64,000 nt of DNA from Deinandra increscens subsp. villosa. Its lineage: Eukaryota > Streptophyta > Magnoliopsida > Asterales > Asteraceae. Positions 11,951 to 24,266 of this stretch are shown one piece after another. The stretch is from contig JBCNJP010000025.1 in assembly GCA_039602395.1 (NCBI GenBank), positions 98,818,124 through 98,882,123 on the forward strand, read 5' to 3'. How positions within the stretch are numbered: position 1 is the stretch's first letter; every line of letters begins with the position of its first letter. Made by a program: the position numbers and the translations under genes. The notes beneath the pieces were generated by a model. The model worked only from the letters and a program-made list of their open reading frames with translations. It was not told the DNA's origin and did not search any database.

Positions 11951-13339
11951 GTAAGTTAATGTTTATGCCACTAAGTCGAAATTATTACATCCAAATATCG
12001 TATTAGCTTGAAAATTATATGTTTTATAAGTGAATATTTAATATATGAAAAAAAGAAAATCTAAGAAGATACGAAACCTTAAAAGAAGATTTTTTTTATT
12101 ATTTTATTAATTTATTAAATATTGATACCACTATAAGCTAAACAAGAAAACACATTTTGAGAGTGACTAATTATTATATTCAACGGTCATACTATATATA
12201 CACGAATACTCTAAATATTCTTGCTATCCGATTCAACAATGTGCTCCTTTTTATTTTATTTCATTTGATTTGATCAAACACTCTTGTTTTAGAAAACACG
12301 TAATCTATACTTATTATTATATTTTACATATTTTATTATATTTTTATTTATATCAAATTAATGAATAAATATAGTTTTAAACTTAACAACCTTATCATTA
12401 AATCTACTAATCTAAAATGTGTTTCTTTTTAAGTTTTCTTCTATTATATTAAGTGGAAGAAAGAGGGTTTTTATAACCGTATAATTACTAGTAAAACTGT
12501 AGCAGTTGTTGTGATGTTGTGATTGTTTTGGTGGGAAAAACATCCATAAAAGTTGCCCTATTGCCACCAATCAACCGTTTTGCGGCTCTCTTTTTGCAAC
12601 TATTTTGATACACGTAACATAGTTTATTTCACACAGCCAAAATAAAGTGTTTATAGCATTTTTCGAACTATAGTTTTTAACATAGATTTACTCTTTGCTA
12701 TATCGAACATAACATCTTTCTTTTACTTTTTTTTTACATAACATCTTTCTTTTATTTTTTTTTTCCTTAACGAGCTCCTTAATAACCATTCTTTCGTTTC
12801 TTCCTTTTCTTTACCGAGCTCATTGATAACATATTTTTCTAAGGTTTTATTTGTATTCATATTTAGTAGGCTTTGGGCTTATTTAGTGGGAGTAGGCGAC
12901 TAAAAAACATTCTTGTTACATGAAAAACCTGTTCATACATTTCTATATACTTATGAAAATACACTGTATTTCATTAACTCCGTTGTCACCGCACAATTGA
13001 TCTCATTTCTCATCATTGTTACATTTAAGACTTGGTTGATTAATTTTGCTTAGTTTATTATATTAGTTGTTACTTGTCGTCCTAAATTCGGATAAACTGA
13101 TTAGTGAGTTATTAGCAGCTCCATGTGACCACGTTAATTATTGTCCAACCTGCTCAGACGTATAAATAAATAAAAACTAATATAATTCTCAACTACGTAT
13201 TAGTTTAGCAGCCCCATGTGGTGACTTCGTTGTTGTCCCACCTGCTCACATTATTTTTTAATATTATATAACTCTACCACTTTTGAATTTTCTTTTCTAA
13301 CAAGCAAATTGATTTCTTATATCATTATTTTTGGCTAAT

Positions 13340-13555
13340 TTTTTTTTCTTGGAACAACATATATCAACGTCGGTTATCCAGGGTTACACGTCTGGCAAAC
13401 ATGTTACCCATGACACTCGCAACATGCTGAAAGTGTTGGTAACCAAGACAGTCCGTTTATAAACCGTCATCGATAAAAGCCACCACTTATGGTGGTAAAA
13501 ACATGGATGCCTCAAAGATCGAACCCATAACGTTATGACCAATGGGTCTTCTATC
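13340..13555 (-). mobile_element. SINE-like repeat
   Basis: Read on the minus strand: a tRNA-like head (CATTGGTCATAACG), a box B-like GGGTTCGATC, a body with a CCACCATAAGTGGTGG hairpin, and an A-rich tail (the T-run at 13341-13349). No clear target duplication. The same element is at about 23139-23350 in the second copy. Confidence 0.45.
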
Positions 13556-14456
13556 AGTGACGGATGACTATTGAGACGAGTCTCAAGGTCTATTTTTGGT
13601 TAAATATCTGGTTTGGAGACAAGAAGATAGTACATACCTCATAGTAAAGCGGTAGTTTTTAAACTAAAAACTTAGGAGTTAAATCTTATAAAGTGCTTAA
13701 GTGCAATGTGATGATGATTTTGCTATTAAAAAAACAAATACCATAGATATCAATGTTAACATGATTAAATAAGCAACACATTTATATTTAATAAACCAGA
13801 ATGTCTTTTTAAACCTCTATGATATACTAAACAATCAACCTGAAAACAAAACTTAACCTAAGCCAGTTAAAAAAACTAAATAAAATAAGTCACTAACCAA
13901 TTTTAAATACTTACAAAACTCAACTAAAGATTAACTACAAAAAAAATATAAAACTTAATTAGTTATAAGAATAGTCGCATCTAGCTACGTATTCATTAGC
14001 AAATGAAACTTCGTCACCATTTAATTTGAAGCTCGATCTAGCCAGCTATCTAATCTAAATAATTATATTGAATTTTTCAAACATCGTCACCTTAGCTTTG
14101 CAATTATTAAGCAACGACCAATTAATTTTGTCTTCATATATATATGAAACAGCTAGCTAGCATATATAGGTACGTTCAAACTATGTATCCCATGTAAATA
14201 CCCACGAAGAAGATTCTTATCTAAACTCCTTACAAACATCCACAAATTCATCTTGATCACTTCTTAACCAGCTAGCTAGCTAGCTACCTTCTTCAAAGTA
14301 CCTTTAGAATTTTCGGTTTAATTTCCGGCCTCTTCGATTCGTTTTTTACTCTTACAAATCCAACCCAACTGGTCATCGTGCTGTAGTGAGTTAGATTATC
14401 TCAAATTCTCAATATATCAAACTTTTGATTAGCCGATAGAAAAACAAGCTAGAAAG

Positions 14457-14757
14457 ATGATGAAAAGATATGGGATTTTCTTGGCGATTTTAATGACTGG
14501 ATTAATTTGTGGGAACGATATTATGGTGGAGGCGGCTGCGGTGACATGTGAACCTCCCTACGGATTGTTGCCATGCACAAGTGGTAGTGTTTGGGGAAGA
14601 CTTTTCTTGATCATGGTTTACCAGTACTTGATGGCTCTGGGTCAAGGCTATATATCAAACGGGTCGGATAAATTCTTCTGCCTCATTGGACCCGGTATCT
14701 TTGGAGCCAGTCTCTTCCACATTCTTGCAAATTTCCCCATGCTCTTTTTCATCCTTG
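14457..14757 (+). CDS. NCL: NCL-like exchanger, exon 1 only (gene cut by assembly gap)
   Basis: Identical in content to exon 1 at 24267-24567. It encodes a signal peptide and the first membrane segments and ends at a GT donor. The remaining exons are absent because the contig stops 25 bases later at the 500-N gap. This is most likely the same gene as the full model starting at 24267, seen from the other contig, so it should not be counted as a second locus or a pseudogene. Confidence 0.85.
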
Positions 14758-14782
14758 GTACGCAATTAACAATATATAATTT

Positions 14783-15282
14783 NNNNNNNNNNNNNNNNNN
14801 NNNNNNNNNNNNNNNNNNNNNNNNNNNNNNNNNNNNNNNNNNNNNNNNNNNNNNNNNNNNNNNNNNNNNNNNNNNNNNNNNNNNNNNNNNNNNNNNNNNN
14901 NNNNNNNNNNNNNNNNNNNNNNNNNNNNNNNNNNNNNNNNNNNNNNNNNNNNNNNNNNNNNNNNNNNNNNNNNNNNNNNNNNNNNNNNNNNNNNNNNNNN
15001 NNNNNNNNNNNNNNNNNNNNNNNNNNNNNNNNNNNNNNNNNNNNNNNNNNNNNNNNNNNNNNNNNNNNNNNNNNNNNNNNNNNNNNNNNNNNNNNNNNNN
15101 NNNNNNNNNNNNNNNNNNNNNNNNNNNNNNNNNNNNNNNNNNNNNNNNNNNNNNNNNNNNNNNNNNNNNNNNNNNNNNNNNNNNNNNNNNNNNNNNNNNN
15201 NNNNNNNNNNNNNNNNNNNNNNNNNNNNNNNNNNNNNNNNNNNNNNNNNNNNNNNNNNNNNNNNNNNNNNNNNNNNNNNNNN
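14783..15282. other. Assembly gap of 500 N
   Basis: A round 500-N run, the fixed length scaffolders insert. It sits exactly between the two copies of the 9.3-kb segment. Confidence 1.
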
Positions 15283-15387
15283 ACACAATTTCATCGGTAC
15301 TGCCAGGAAAATATATAGGGCACGAGTCCCTTTCCCGTCACTCCTCAAACCTCTTGGTCGGCGGTATACTCCGATCATTGGAAATAA

Positions 15388-18300
15388 ATGGCGCAGTTTT
15401 GGAAGCCGGGAACGGAGAAGCCTCGCCTGCTCGACGACGAAGAAGGCGGCGTTCTTTTCTACTCCGCCTCTGCCTCCTCCTCTTCATACACGTAATCTTC
15501 CTCTTTCGTTTTCTTCCCTACAGAAAACAATTTTACTTTTGGCACTAAACGAATCGACATAGAGTGCTCTTATGTTATGACGCGTAACACCGAAGTGCTG
15601 ATTTTCTTATGTGATTTGAGGATGCGAACCACTAGTTGGAATCTGAATGTTGTATTTTGAATTTGGCCTAAAATCAATTGCAGATATGGTCAGGCGAGCT
15701 TAGAGAAGCAGAGGCAGAGATTACCTGTGTTCAAGTACAGAACGTCTATTTTGTATCTGGTGGAGACGCATTCCACCACTATCATCGTCGGAGAAACGGG
15801 AAGTGGTAAAACCACTCAAATCCCTCAGGTTTCCCCCTTTTTATTCGCTCTAGTTTGTTTGGAGGAATTTCAGATTTTATTTGACGTTTGATTTCAAGTT
15901 AATGTGATGATATTTGTTTTGTTACAAATGGAACTACAATAATACAATTTCTGTTTGTAGGGCTTGTTAAGAAAGTTATGTAGCTAGGGTTTATTTTTGT
16001 GCCTAACGTTTTTTACAGTTGAAATTTTATTTGTTTTACCTGCCATCGTCCTAACTGTATATCTCCAGTTGCAATGGAGTTAGTATATGTATGATTTACA
16101 TTAATTGCATAATCTCTTGATTAGACTCCATAAGAACACTAGATTTCCTTTTGTTTTCTCTCCTTTCAATCCTGCTAGGTTTAGCTGTTGAGTTTCTGTG
16201 ATTGTGGTGAAAGTTTCAAAGACTTGGTTGGGGTTGTTAAATTTTAGCAGACGGGTCTTTCAAGACGAACACAGGGTTAAAGCATGTTTAAGTAAATATT
16301 GGCATTGGTGACTAGCGTTTTCGATTTGAGTATATTTTACTACAATTTTAGTAATCTATCTAAGATCATGTTACATGTAGATTCGGAACTAAGATTGTGA
16401 AATCTTCTAATGGTTGAAATGTGAATAATATTATATTTAATCTTGTAGTACCTTAAGGAAGCAGGATGGGCCGATGGTGGGCACATTATTGCTTGTACTC
16501 AGCCAAGACGTTTAGCAGTGCAGGTATTCACTGCCAAATTACTTGTTGAATGGCATCACTATCATGTTTTCCAATTTTTTTAGAATCTCTTTTGATGTTG
16601 TATAAAGCTGTTATATCATGTTTTCAGAGTGTTGCTGCAAGGGTGGCAGAAGAAATGGGAGTCAAACTTGGGGAGGAAGTTGGTTATACTATTCGATTTG
16701 AAGATGTGACAAATTCAGTAAGACTAAATTGTAGTTCAAATAATCTTAACATGCATACACTACAAAAAACAATAATAATAGTAAATATAAGAGATCAGGT
16801 TTGCAAAGTGGATATTACTTTGATGTTATGAAGGGTTAAGATTGTTTATAGTTATCTTTTTGTTAGCGCAGGACTTAACGAGGATCAAGTTTCTCACAGA
16901 TGGGGTATTATTAAGGGAAATGATGGATGATCCTCTCCTTAGCAAGTACAGGTGCTGGTTATAATTCACTGTTATATCTTACTCACTAATTTACAATTAA
17001 GGAGACATAAGTCACATGTATTTAAAATGTGAAGTTGGTTTGGATTATAATTTGGCAGCTATCAAAATAATTAGGTTGTTATTACTTTCAGTGTGATTAT
17101 GGTAGATGAAGCTCATGAGAGATCCCTTTCAACAGACATATTGTTGGGTCTTCTGAAAAAGGTATCAAATAAAGATTTAATCTGTTACTAATGACTCTCT
17201 AAAAGGACATGTGATATGTGTAAACAGATTATCTTTATTTAACTGCTGCTAATTATTGGTTTCTTAGATACAACGCCGTCGGCCCGAGTTGCGCTTAATT
17301 ATTGCTTCAGCCACAATTGAAGCCAAATCAATGGCTGCATTTTTCCAAACCAGGTTCTCTAATTAGAAAAATGATTTATATTAATGGTTAGTTCTATTAA
17401 GTACTTTAAATAAAAAATATTGCTAATGTATAACAACTTTGTATATTCATCAGAAAAAAGAGGCCTCGATTAGAAGGAGAAGATAATGGATTGCAGGCAG
17501 AACCTGCTATTTTGTCTGTTGAGGTATATTACAGCAAAGTCTAATGTGATAGTACAATAAAACATAGAATTCAAGATTGTATAATTCTTTGTTTTGTTTA
17601 CTTATACCCAGTAGGATGTGATTTCAGGGTAGAGGATATAATGTACAGATTTTCTATGTTGAAGAGCCTGTTTCAGATTATCTTCGAGCTACTGTCTCAA
17701 CAGTAATGTCAATTCATGATAAAGTAAGCCAGCCATTGTATATGGTTTTTTAAAACTATATTCAGTATCTGCATTTTGTTAAATTTTTGTAGTTATTTTA
17801 CGTTTGTCTTGTTTTAACTTGTAGGAGCCAATGGGGGATATTCTTGTCTTTTTAACTGGGCAAGATGATATTGATTCTGCAGTTCAGTTAATCACAGAAG
17901 AAGCCCAAAACAGTAGCAAGTCTTCTTTAGGTATTTCAGAGGCTTAATATATTTTGATCGTGCTGCCTTTTTCATTTATTATACCAAATGGGTTTCAATT
18001 AGATGCGTGAATGTTTAGTGTTCAAGAGAATTTGTAGTCCATTAATCTCTTGTGTTGCTTATAATGACAACTTGGTTAAACATTTCAGGAATGATTGTTT
18101 TGCCTCTGTATTCAGGACTCACCCGTGCAGATCAGGTTACTTACCTTAACTTTTTTCTTTTTTCCTTTTCCTTGTGGTTATTTATGTACATGAGATATTA
18201 ATCATATTATGCATTGTGAGTATCCGTTGACAAAATACGACTCGTGGGATATTTTTAGGACCTAATTTTTTCTCCTTCCCCTAGAGGGAAAAGGAAGGTG

Positions 18301-20907
18301 GTGATCTCAACAAATATTGCAGAGACATCCCTAACGTTGGAGGTACTTTTGAGTAATTTCAATATAAATGTAAACTAGACCGTACTATCTTATTACTTTT
18401 TTATTTTATTTATTTGAGCAGGGTGTCGTCTATGTTGTTGATAGCGGTTTCTCAAAACAACGGTTCTACAACCCGGTATTTCTTTCACTGTTGTTAGCTA
18501 TGCCATACTTTTTATCCACACTAAGATTTCTCAATATAATGAAATCATTTATTCATCATCATCATTTCTCTCTCTCTCTCTATATATATATATGTGTATG
18601 TGTGTGTGTGTGTGTGTATGTATGTTTGTATCTATGTATTTAAATCTTGTAAATCATTGTCCACAGATTACAGACATTGAAAATCTTGTGGTGGCACCAA
18701 TATCTAAAGCATCTGCCAGGCAGAGGGCTGGAAGAGCTGGAAGAATACGGCCAGGGAAATGTTACAGGTGATTAAATTACCAATGACTATCTAATTGTTT
18801 TCAATTAACTCTCACCTTCTGTTATAAATTTCATTATTTTGTATAATAATTACAGGCTTTATACAGAAGATTATTTTGTTAATGAGATGTCTTCACATGG
18901 GATTCCTGAGATGCAGAGATCAAACCTTGTTTCTAGTGTTATTCAGGTATTAACTTTCTCACAATCAAAATGCTAATTACTCTCCATCATTATAGATTCT
19001 GACAGCTGTGTATTATTAACGGCAGTTGAAGGCATTGGGTATTGATAATATACTAGGGTTTGATTGGCCAGCATCACCATCATCTGAATCAATGGTTAGA
19101 GCTCTTGAAGTACTATATTCACTTGGAGTTCTTGATGATGATGCAAAACTTACTTCACCAGTAGGATTTCAAGTTGCAGAGCTACCATTGGTATATTACT
19201 CTTATATCCTCTATTTCTTCTAAAAACAAAATATTCTCATAAATGTTCAATGTTTTTCTCTGTGAACCAATATACGACTTATACATCGTAAAATTTGTTG
19301 TTTTAGGATCCCATGGTCTCAAAAATGATCATAGCGTCAGATCAGCTTGGATGCTCTGAAGAAATCATCACCGTGTCTGCCATCCTCTCAGTTCAGGTGT
19401 TTTAAAAAGTGTACCACGGCCTTTGTTTCGTTGGTCTTATTTTATGTGCAACCATTTTTAATAATCTTTTTTTTTTAAAATAATTTTGATAAGAATAACC
19501 AGCCAAGTTCCTGTAAAATGCGGATTAGGGTCTCCAACTCTTCAACCTTATATGCATTTACATACTTCCTACCAACTTAGGCTTTTTTTATAGAAGTGTT
19601 AATTGTTTATATTCTAATAAAGAAAGATACGATTTTACAGTCAATATGGATATCCGTAAAGGGGCAGAGGGAGCTGGATGAAGCCAAATTGAGATTTGCT
19701 GCAGCCGAGGTGTGTTATAAAATTTAAATTTGAAATATACATGGTATTTTATTCTATAGTGCCACAAATGAATGATCATGTGTGCCTTTTAGCATTGTTT
19801 ATTTTCATAGTATTATCAAACTTTTGATGACCATGAGATTTTAAGAGGGCATGATAATTTGTTTTGCATATCGTTCTGTTTTTTAATCTCTTTCCTACCA
19901 ATAATACTGTTTATATACCGATTTTTTTTTTAATTTTATTTATTTATATATTTTGCAGGGTGATCATGTGACCTTCCTAAATGTATACAAGGGATTTCTT
20001 CAGTCTAATAAATCTTCAAAATGGTGTCACAAAAACTTCATCAATTACCATGCAATGGTAAGCTTTTAACTGCTTTAAAGAAGTTTGAAGTCCAAATAGT
20101 TATGATTTTTCCTCTTGCCTTCTTAGTTTTTATCATGCATGCTTTATCACGTTCTCTTTACCCTCTCTCTCTCTCTATGTGTGTGTATATTTATATATGT
20201 ATTTAATTATTCATTTATATATCTATTCTTTTTCTTTTTGCAGAAGAAGGTAATGGAAGTCAGAGAACAGTTAAGAAGAATAGCACAACGACTAGGATTA
20301 ACCTTAAAATCATGTGAAAGCGATATGCAGGTACTTTCAATTGTATAATTTTCGACATTCTTCATTTATCCATATGATTATTCTTTTTTATAGTACCTTT
20401 TGATGGTTTTAGGCACTACGAAAGGCGGTAACTGCTGGATTTTTTGCTAATGCATGTCGTTTAGAGGTTTGTTACCAGATTTTTCAAGAACAATATTTAA
20501 TATTCTGTTGTTTTAATTTCTTAAACCAATCACATATCACATATCTTATGCCCATTATTCATTTGTGAAGCCATACAGTCATAACGGGACGTACAAGACT
20601 ATCAGGAGTTCTCAAGAAGTTTTCATTCATCCATCATCTGTATTGTTCAGGTTAGCACATTAATACCCCAAAAAAAACAATAAAAAGACAAAAAAAACTT
20701 GTTGGTCCTTTGTGCTATCTAATAAGTTAAATGGAATATAACAAAACTCTTTTACGCAGGGTGAATCCAAAATGGGTTATATATAACTCACTTGTATCAA
20801 CGGATCGTCAATACATGCGCAATGTTATCTCCATTGATCCTTCATGGTTGAGAGAGGCTGCACCTCACTTTTATCAACAGCAGCCATCGACTGTTAATCG
20901 CCACTAA
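15388..20907 (+). CDS. DEAH9: DEAH-box RNA helicase, DHX35/DEAH9-like (second copy)
   Basis: Same 23-exon structure and 696 residues as the gene at 5603. The coding differences I found are almost all synonymous (for example in exons 2, 5, 16, 19, 20 and 22). One changes the protein: GCG to ACG, Ala63 to Thr, just upstream of Walker A. All splice sites and motifs are kept. Two diverging paralogues would be expected to differ more, so this looks like the alternative haplotype of the same locus. If the duplication is real, both copies are intact. Confidence 0.9.
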
Positions 20908-23900
20908 AAAAAAGTGGGACAGATAAGAGACACCTTGCACTGACTACTTGTGATTTTGTTATTGTTTCTATAAGTTTATGTTTGTAGTTTATAAAAACAA
21001 AACCAGCTTAAGAACCTGTATAAAGTTACAAATCATATAAAGAGCCCTGCATATACACTAAAAAATCGTACGGTAAAAAGAGATTTTCGGTCATCGACCC
21101 GACTAAGATAAAAGTTTCATCTTGAAACACAGAGGAGCGAAATAATGACCCTGTTATAAAACGCAGAATACCGAATGAAAACTTGAGAGAGGGGTGTGTA
21201 TTTACATTATTATAAGTGGCACAATGGCACATCATATTTTGAAGAGTGAACACTAATAGATATAATCGATAAAACTACGATTGGAGAGAAACGTGCATCG
21301 TGTAACAATATTTAGCCGTCGATTGATGAGAATTTATGTATAATTTATTAGATTCTTGTGTTATACTATTCCTGTTTGTGTGACTGAATCATTGGGATCA
21401 CTTCCTCTACTCAATGTCACATCAAAGTTACATTACACTCCATTCCACTCTCAACAAGGTAATGAACTACACTACCACTCAAGGGAGGAATGTAAATATT
21501 AACTCAAGTAGAGGGTTGAAAATGAGATTTTGAAACTCGAAAAAAGTTGCATGGAAGAGAGGTGTGCGTGGAACAGTCCACGTGAAATGTTGCACTCGGT
21601 GTGGTAGAATGGAGGGAGTGGTATTCCATTCCCTCCTTCCACTCGACCACATCATCACATCTCACGTGATAACGTGCCCCACTACATTGAGCCTCAAAGG
21701 AATATTGATCATTGACCTAGCTCATATAAGTCTCTTTCTTGACATGTAAGTTAATGTTTATGCCACTAAGTCGAAATTATTACATCCAAATATCGTATTA
21801 GCTTGAAAATTATATGTTTTATAAGTGAATATTTAATATATGAAAAAAAGAAAATCTAAGAAGATACGAAACCTTAAAAGAAGATTTTTTTATTATTTAT
21901 TTTATTAATTTATTAAATATTGATACCACTATAAGCTAAACAAGAAAACACATTTTGAGAGTGACTAATTATTATATTCAACGGTCATACTATATATACA
22001 CGAATACTCTAAATATTCTTGCTATCCGATTCAACAATGTGCTCCTTTTTATTTTATTTCATTTGATTTGATCAAACACTCTTGTTTTAGAAAACACGTA
22101 ATCTATACTTATTATTATATTTTACATATTTTATTATATTTTTATTTATATCAAATTAATGAATAAATATAGTTTTAAACTTAACAACCTTATCATTAAA
22201 TCTACTAATCTAAAATGTGTTTCTTTTTAAGTTTTCTTCTATTATATTAAGTGGAAGAAAGAGGGTTTTTATAACCGTATAATTACTAGTAAAACTGTAG
22301 CAGTTGTTGTGATGTTGTGATTGTTTTGGTGGGAAAAACATCCATAAAAGTTGCCCTATTGCCACCAATCAACCGTTTTGCGGCTCTCTTTTTGCAACTA
22401 TTTTGATACACGTAACATAGTTTATTTCACACAGCCAAAATAAAGTGTTTATAGCATTTTTCGAACTATAGTTTTTAACATAGATTTACTCTTTGCCATT
22501 ATATCGAACATAACATCTTTCTTTTACTTTTTTTTTACATAACATCTTTCTTTTATTTTTTTTTCCTTAACGAGCTCCTTAATAACCATTCTTTCGTTTC
22601 TTCCTTTTCTTTACCGAGCTCATTGATAACATATTTTTCTAAGGTTTTATTTGTATTCATATTTAGTAGGCTTTGGGCTTATTTAGTGGGAGTAGGCGAC
22701 TAAAAAACATTCTTGTTACATGAAAAACCTGTTCATACATTTCTATATACTTATGAAAATACACTGTATTTCATTAACTCCGTTGTCACCGCACAATTGA
22801 TCTCATTTCTCATCATTGTTACATTTAAGACTTGGTTGATTAATTTTGCTTAGTTTATTATATTAGTTGTTACTTGTCGTCCTAAATTCGGATAAACTGA
22901 TTAGTGAGTTATTAGCAGCTCCATGTGACCACGTTAATTATTGTCCAACCTGCTCAGACGTATAAATAAATAAAAACTAATATAATTCTCAACTACGTAT
23001 TAGTTTAGCAGCCCCATGTGGTGACTTCGTTGTTGTCCCACCTGCTCACATTATTTTTTAATATTATATAACTGCTACCACTTTTGAATTTTCTTTTCTA
23101 ACAAGCAAATTGATTTCTTATATCATTATTTTTGGCTAATTTTTTTTCTTGGAACAACATATATCAACGTCGGTTATCCAGGGTTACACGTGGCAAACAT
23201 GTTACCCATGACACTCGCAACATGCTGAAAGTGTTGGTAACCAAGACAGTCCGTTTATAAACCGTCATCGATAAAAGCCACCACTTATGGTGGTAAAAAA
23301 CTAAAAATGGATGCCTCAAAGATCGAACCCATAACGTTATGACCAATGGGTCTCCTATCAGGGACGGATGACTATTGAGACGAGTCTCAAGGTCTATTTT
23401 TGGTTAAATATCTGGTTTGGAGACAAGAAGATAGTACATACCTCATAGTAAAGCGGTAGTTTTTAAACTAAAAACTTAGGAGTTAAATCTTATAAAGTGC
23501 TTAAGTGCAATGTGATGATGATTTTGCTATTAAAAAAACAAATACCATAGATATCAATGTTATTAACATGATTAAATAAGCAACACATTTATATTTAATA
23601 AACCAGAATGTCTTTTTAAACCTCTATGATATACTAAACAATCAACCTGAAAACAAAACTTAACCTAAGCCAGTTAAAAAAACTAAATAAAATAAGTCAC
23701 TAACCAATTTTAAATACTTACAAAACTCAACTAAAGATTAACTACAAAAAAAATATAAAACTTAATTAGTTATAAGAATAGTCGCATCTAGCTACGTATT
23801 CATTAGCAAATGAAACTTCGTCACCATTTAATTTGAAGCTCGATCTAGCCAGCTATCTAATCTAAATAATTATATTGAATTTTTCAAACATCGTCACCTT

Positions 23901-24266
23901 AGCTTTGCAATTATTAAGCAACGACCAATTAATTTTGTCTTCATATATATATGAAACAGCTAGCTAGCATATATAGGTACGTTCAAACTATGTATCCCAT
24001 GTAAATACCCACGAAGAAGATTCTTATCTAAACTCCTTACAAACATCCACAAATTCATCTTGATGATCACTTCTTAACCAGCTAGCTAGCTAGCTACCTT
24101 CTTCAAAGTACCTTTAGAATTTTCGGTTTAATTTCCGGCCTCTTCGATTCGTTTTTTACTCTTACAAATCCAACCCAACTGGTCATCGTGCTGTAGTGAG
24201 TTAGATTATCTCAAATTCTCAATATATCAAACTTTTGATTAGCCGATAGAAAAACAAGCTAGAAAG
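20908..24266. other. Intergenic DNA upstream of the NCL-like gene (second copy)
   Basis: Same content as 11118-14456: the unclassified repeat at about 21385-21745, the SINE-like repeat at about 23139-23350, and the NCL 5' region. No additional gene. Confidence 0.6.

Larger units (their letters stand above)
11118..14456. other. Intergenic DNA between DEAH9 and the NCL-like gene
   Basis: No protein gene is supported. It contains the helicase 3' flank, a repeat at about 11590-11950, AT-rich DNA, a SINE-like repeat at about 13340-13555, and the NCL promoter region. GCTAGCTAGCTAGCT runs near 14270-14285 are palindromic but not assignable. Confidence 0.6.
5499..14782. repeat. Left copy of a 9.3-kb near-identical duplication
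   Basis: This interval matches 15283-24592 at about 99% in the same order: helicase gene, intergenic DNA, NCL exon 1. The match begins at ACACAATTTCATCGGTACTG and runs to the exact last base before the N gap. Differences are scattered SNPs, short indels and microsatellite lengths, as between haplotypes. It is best read as the end of one contig overlapping the start of the next, not a biological tandem duplication. Confidence 0.9.

Noticed and set aside
11769..11954. A 61-codon frame after DEAH9
   Set aside because: It lies wholly within the unclassified interspersed repeat and is not preserved in the member near 48330.
14648..15378. Reading frames running through the N gap
   Set aside because: Gap bases were read as unknown residues. 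The real coding part is only NCL exon 1.
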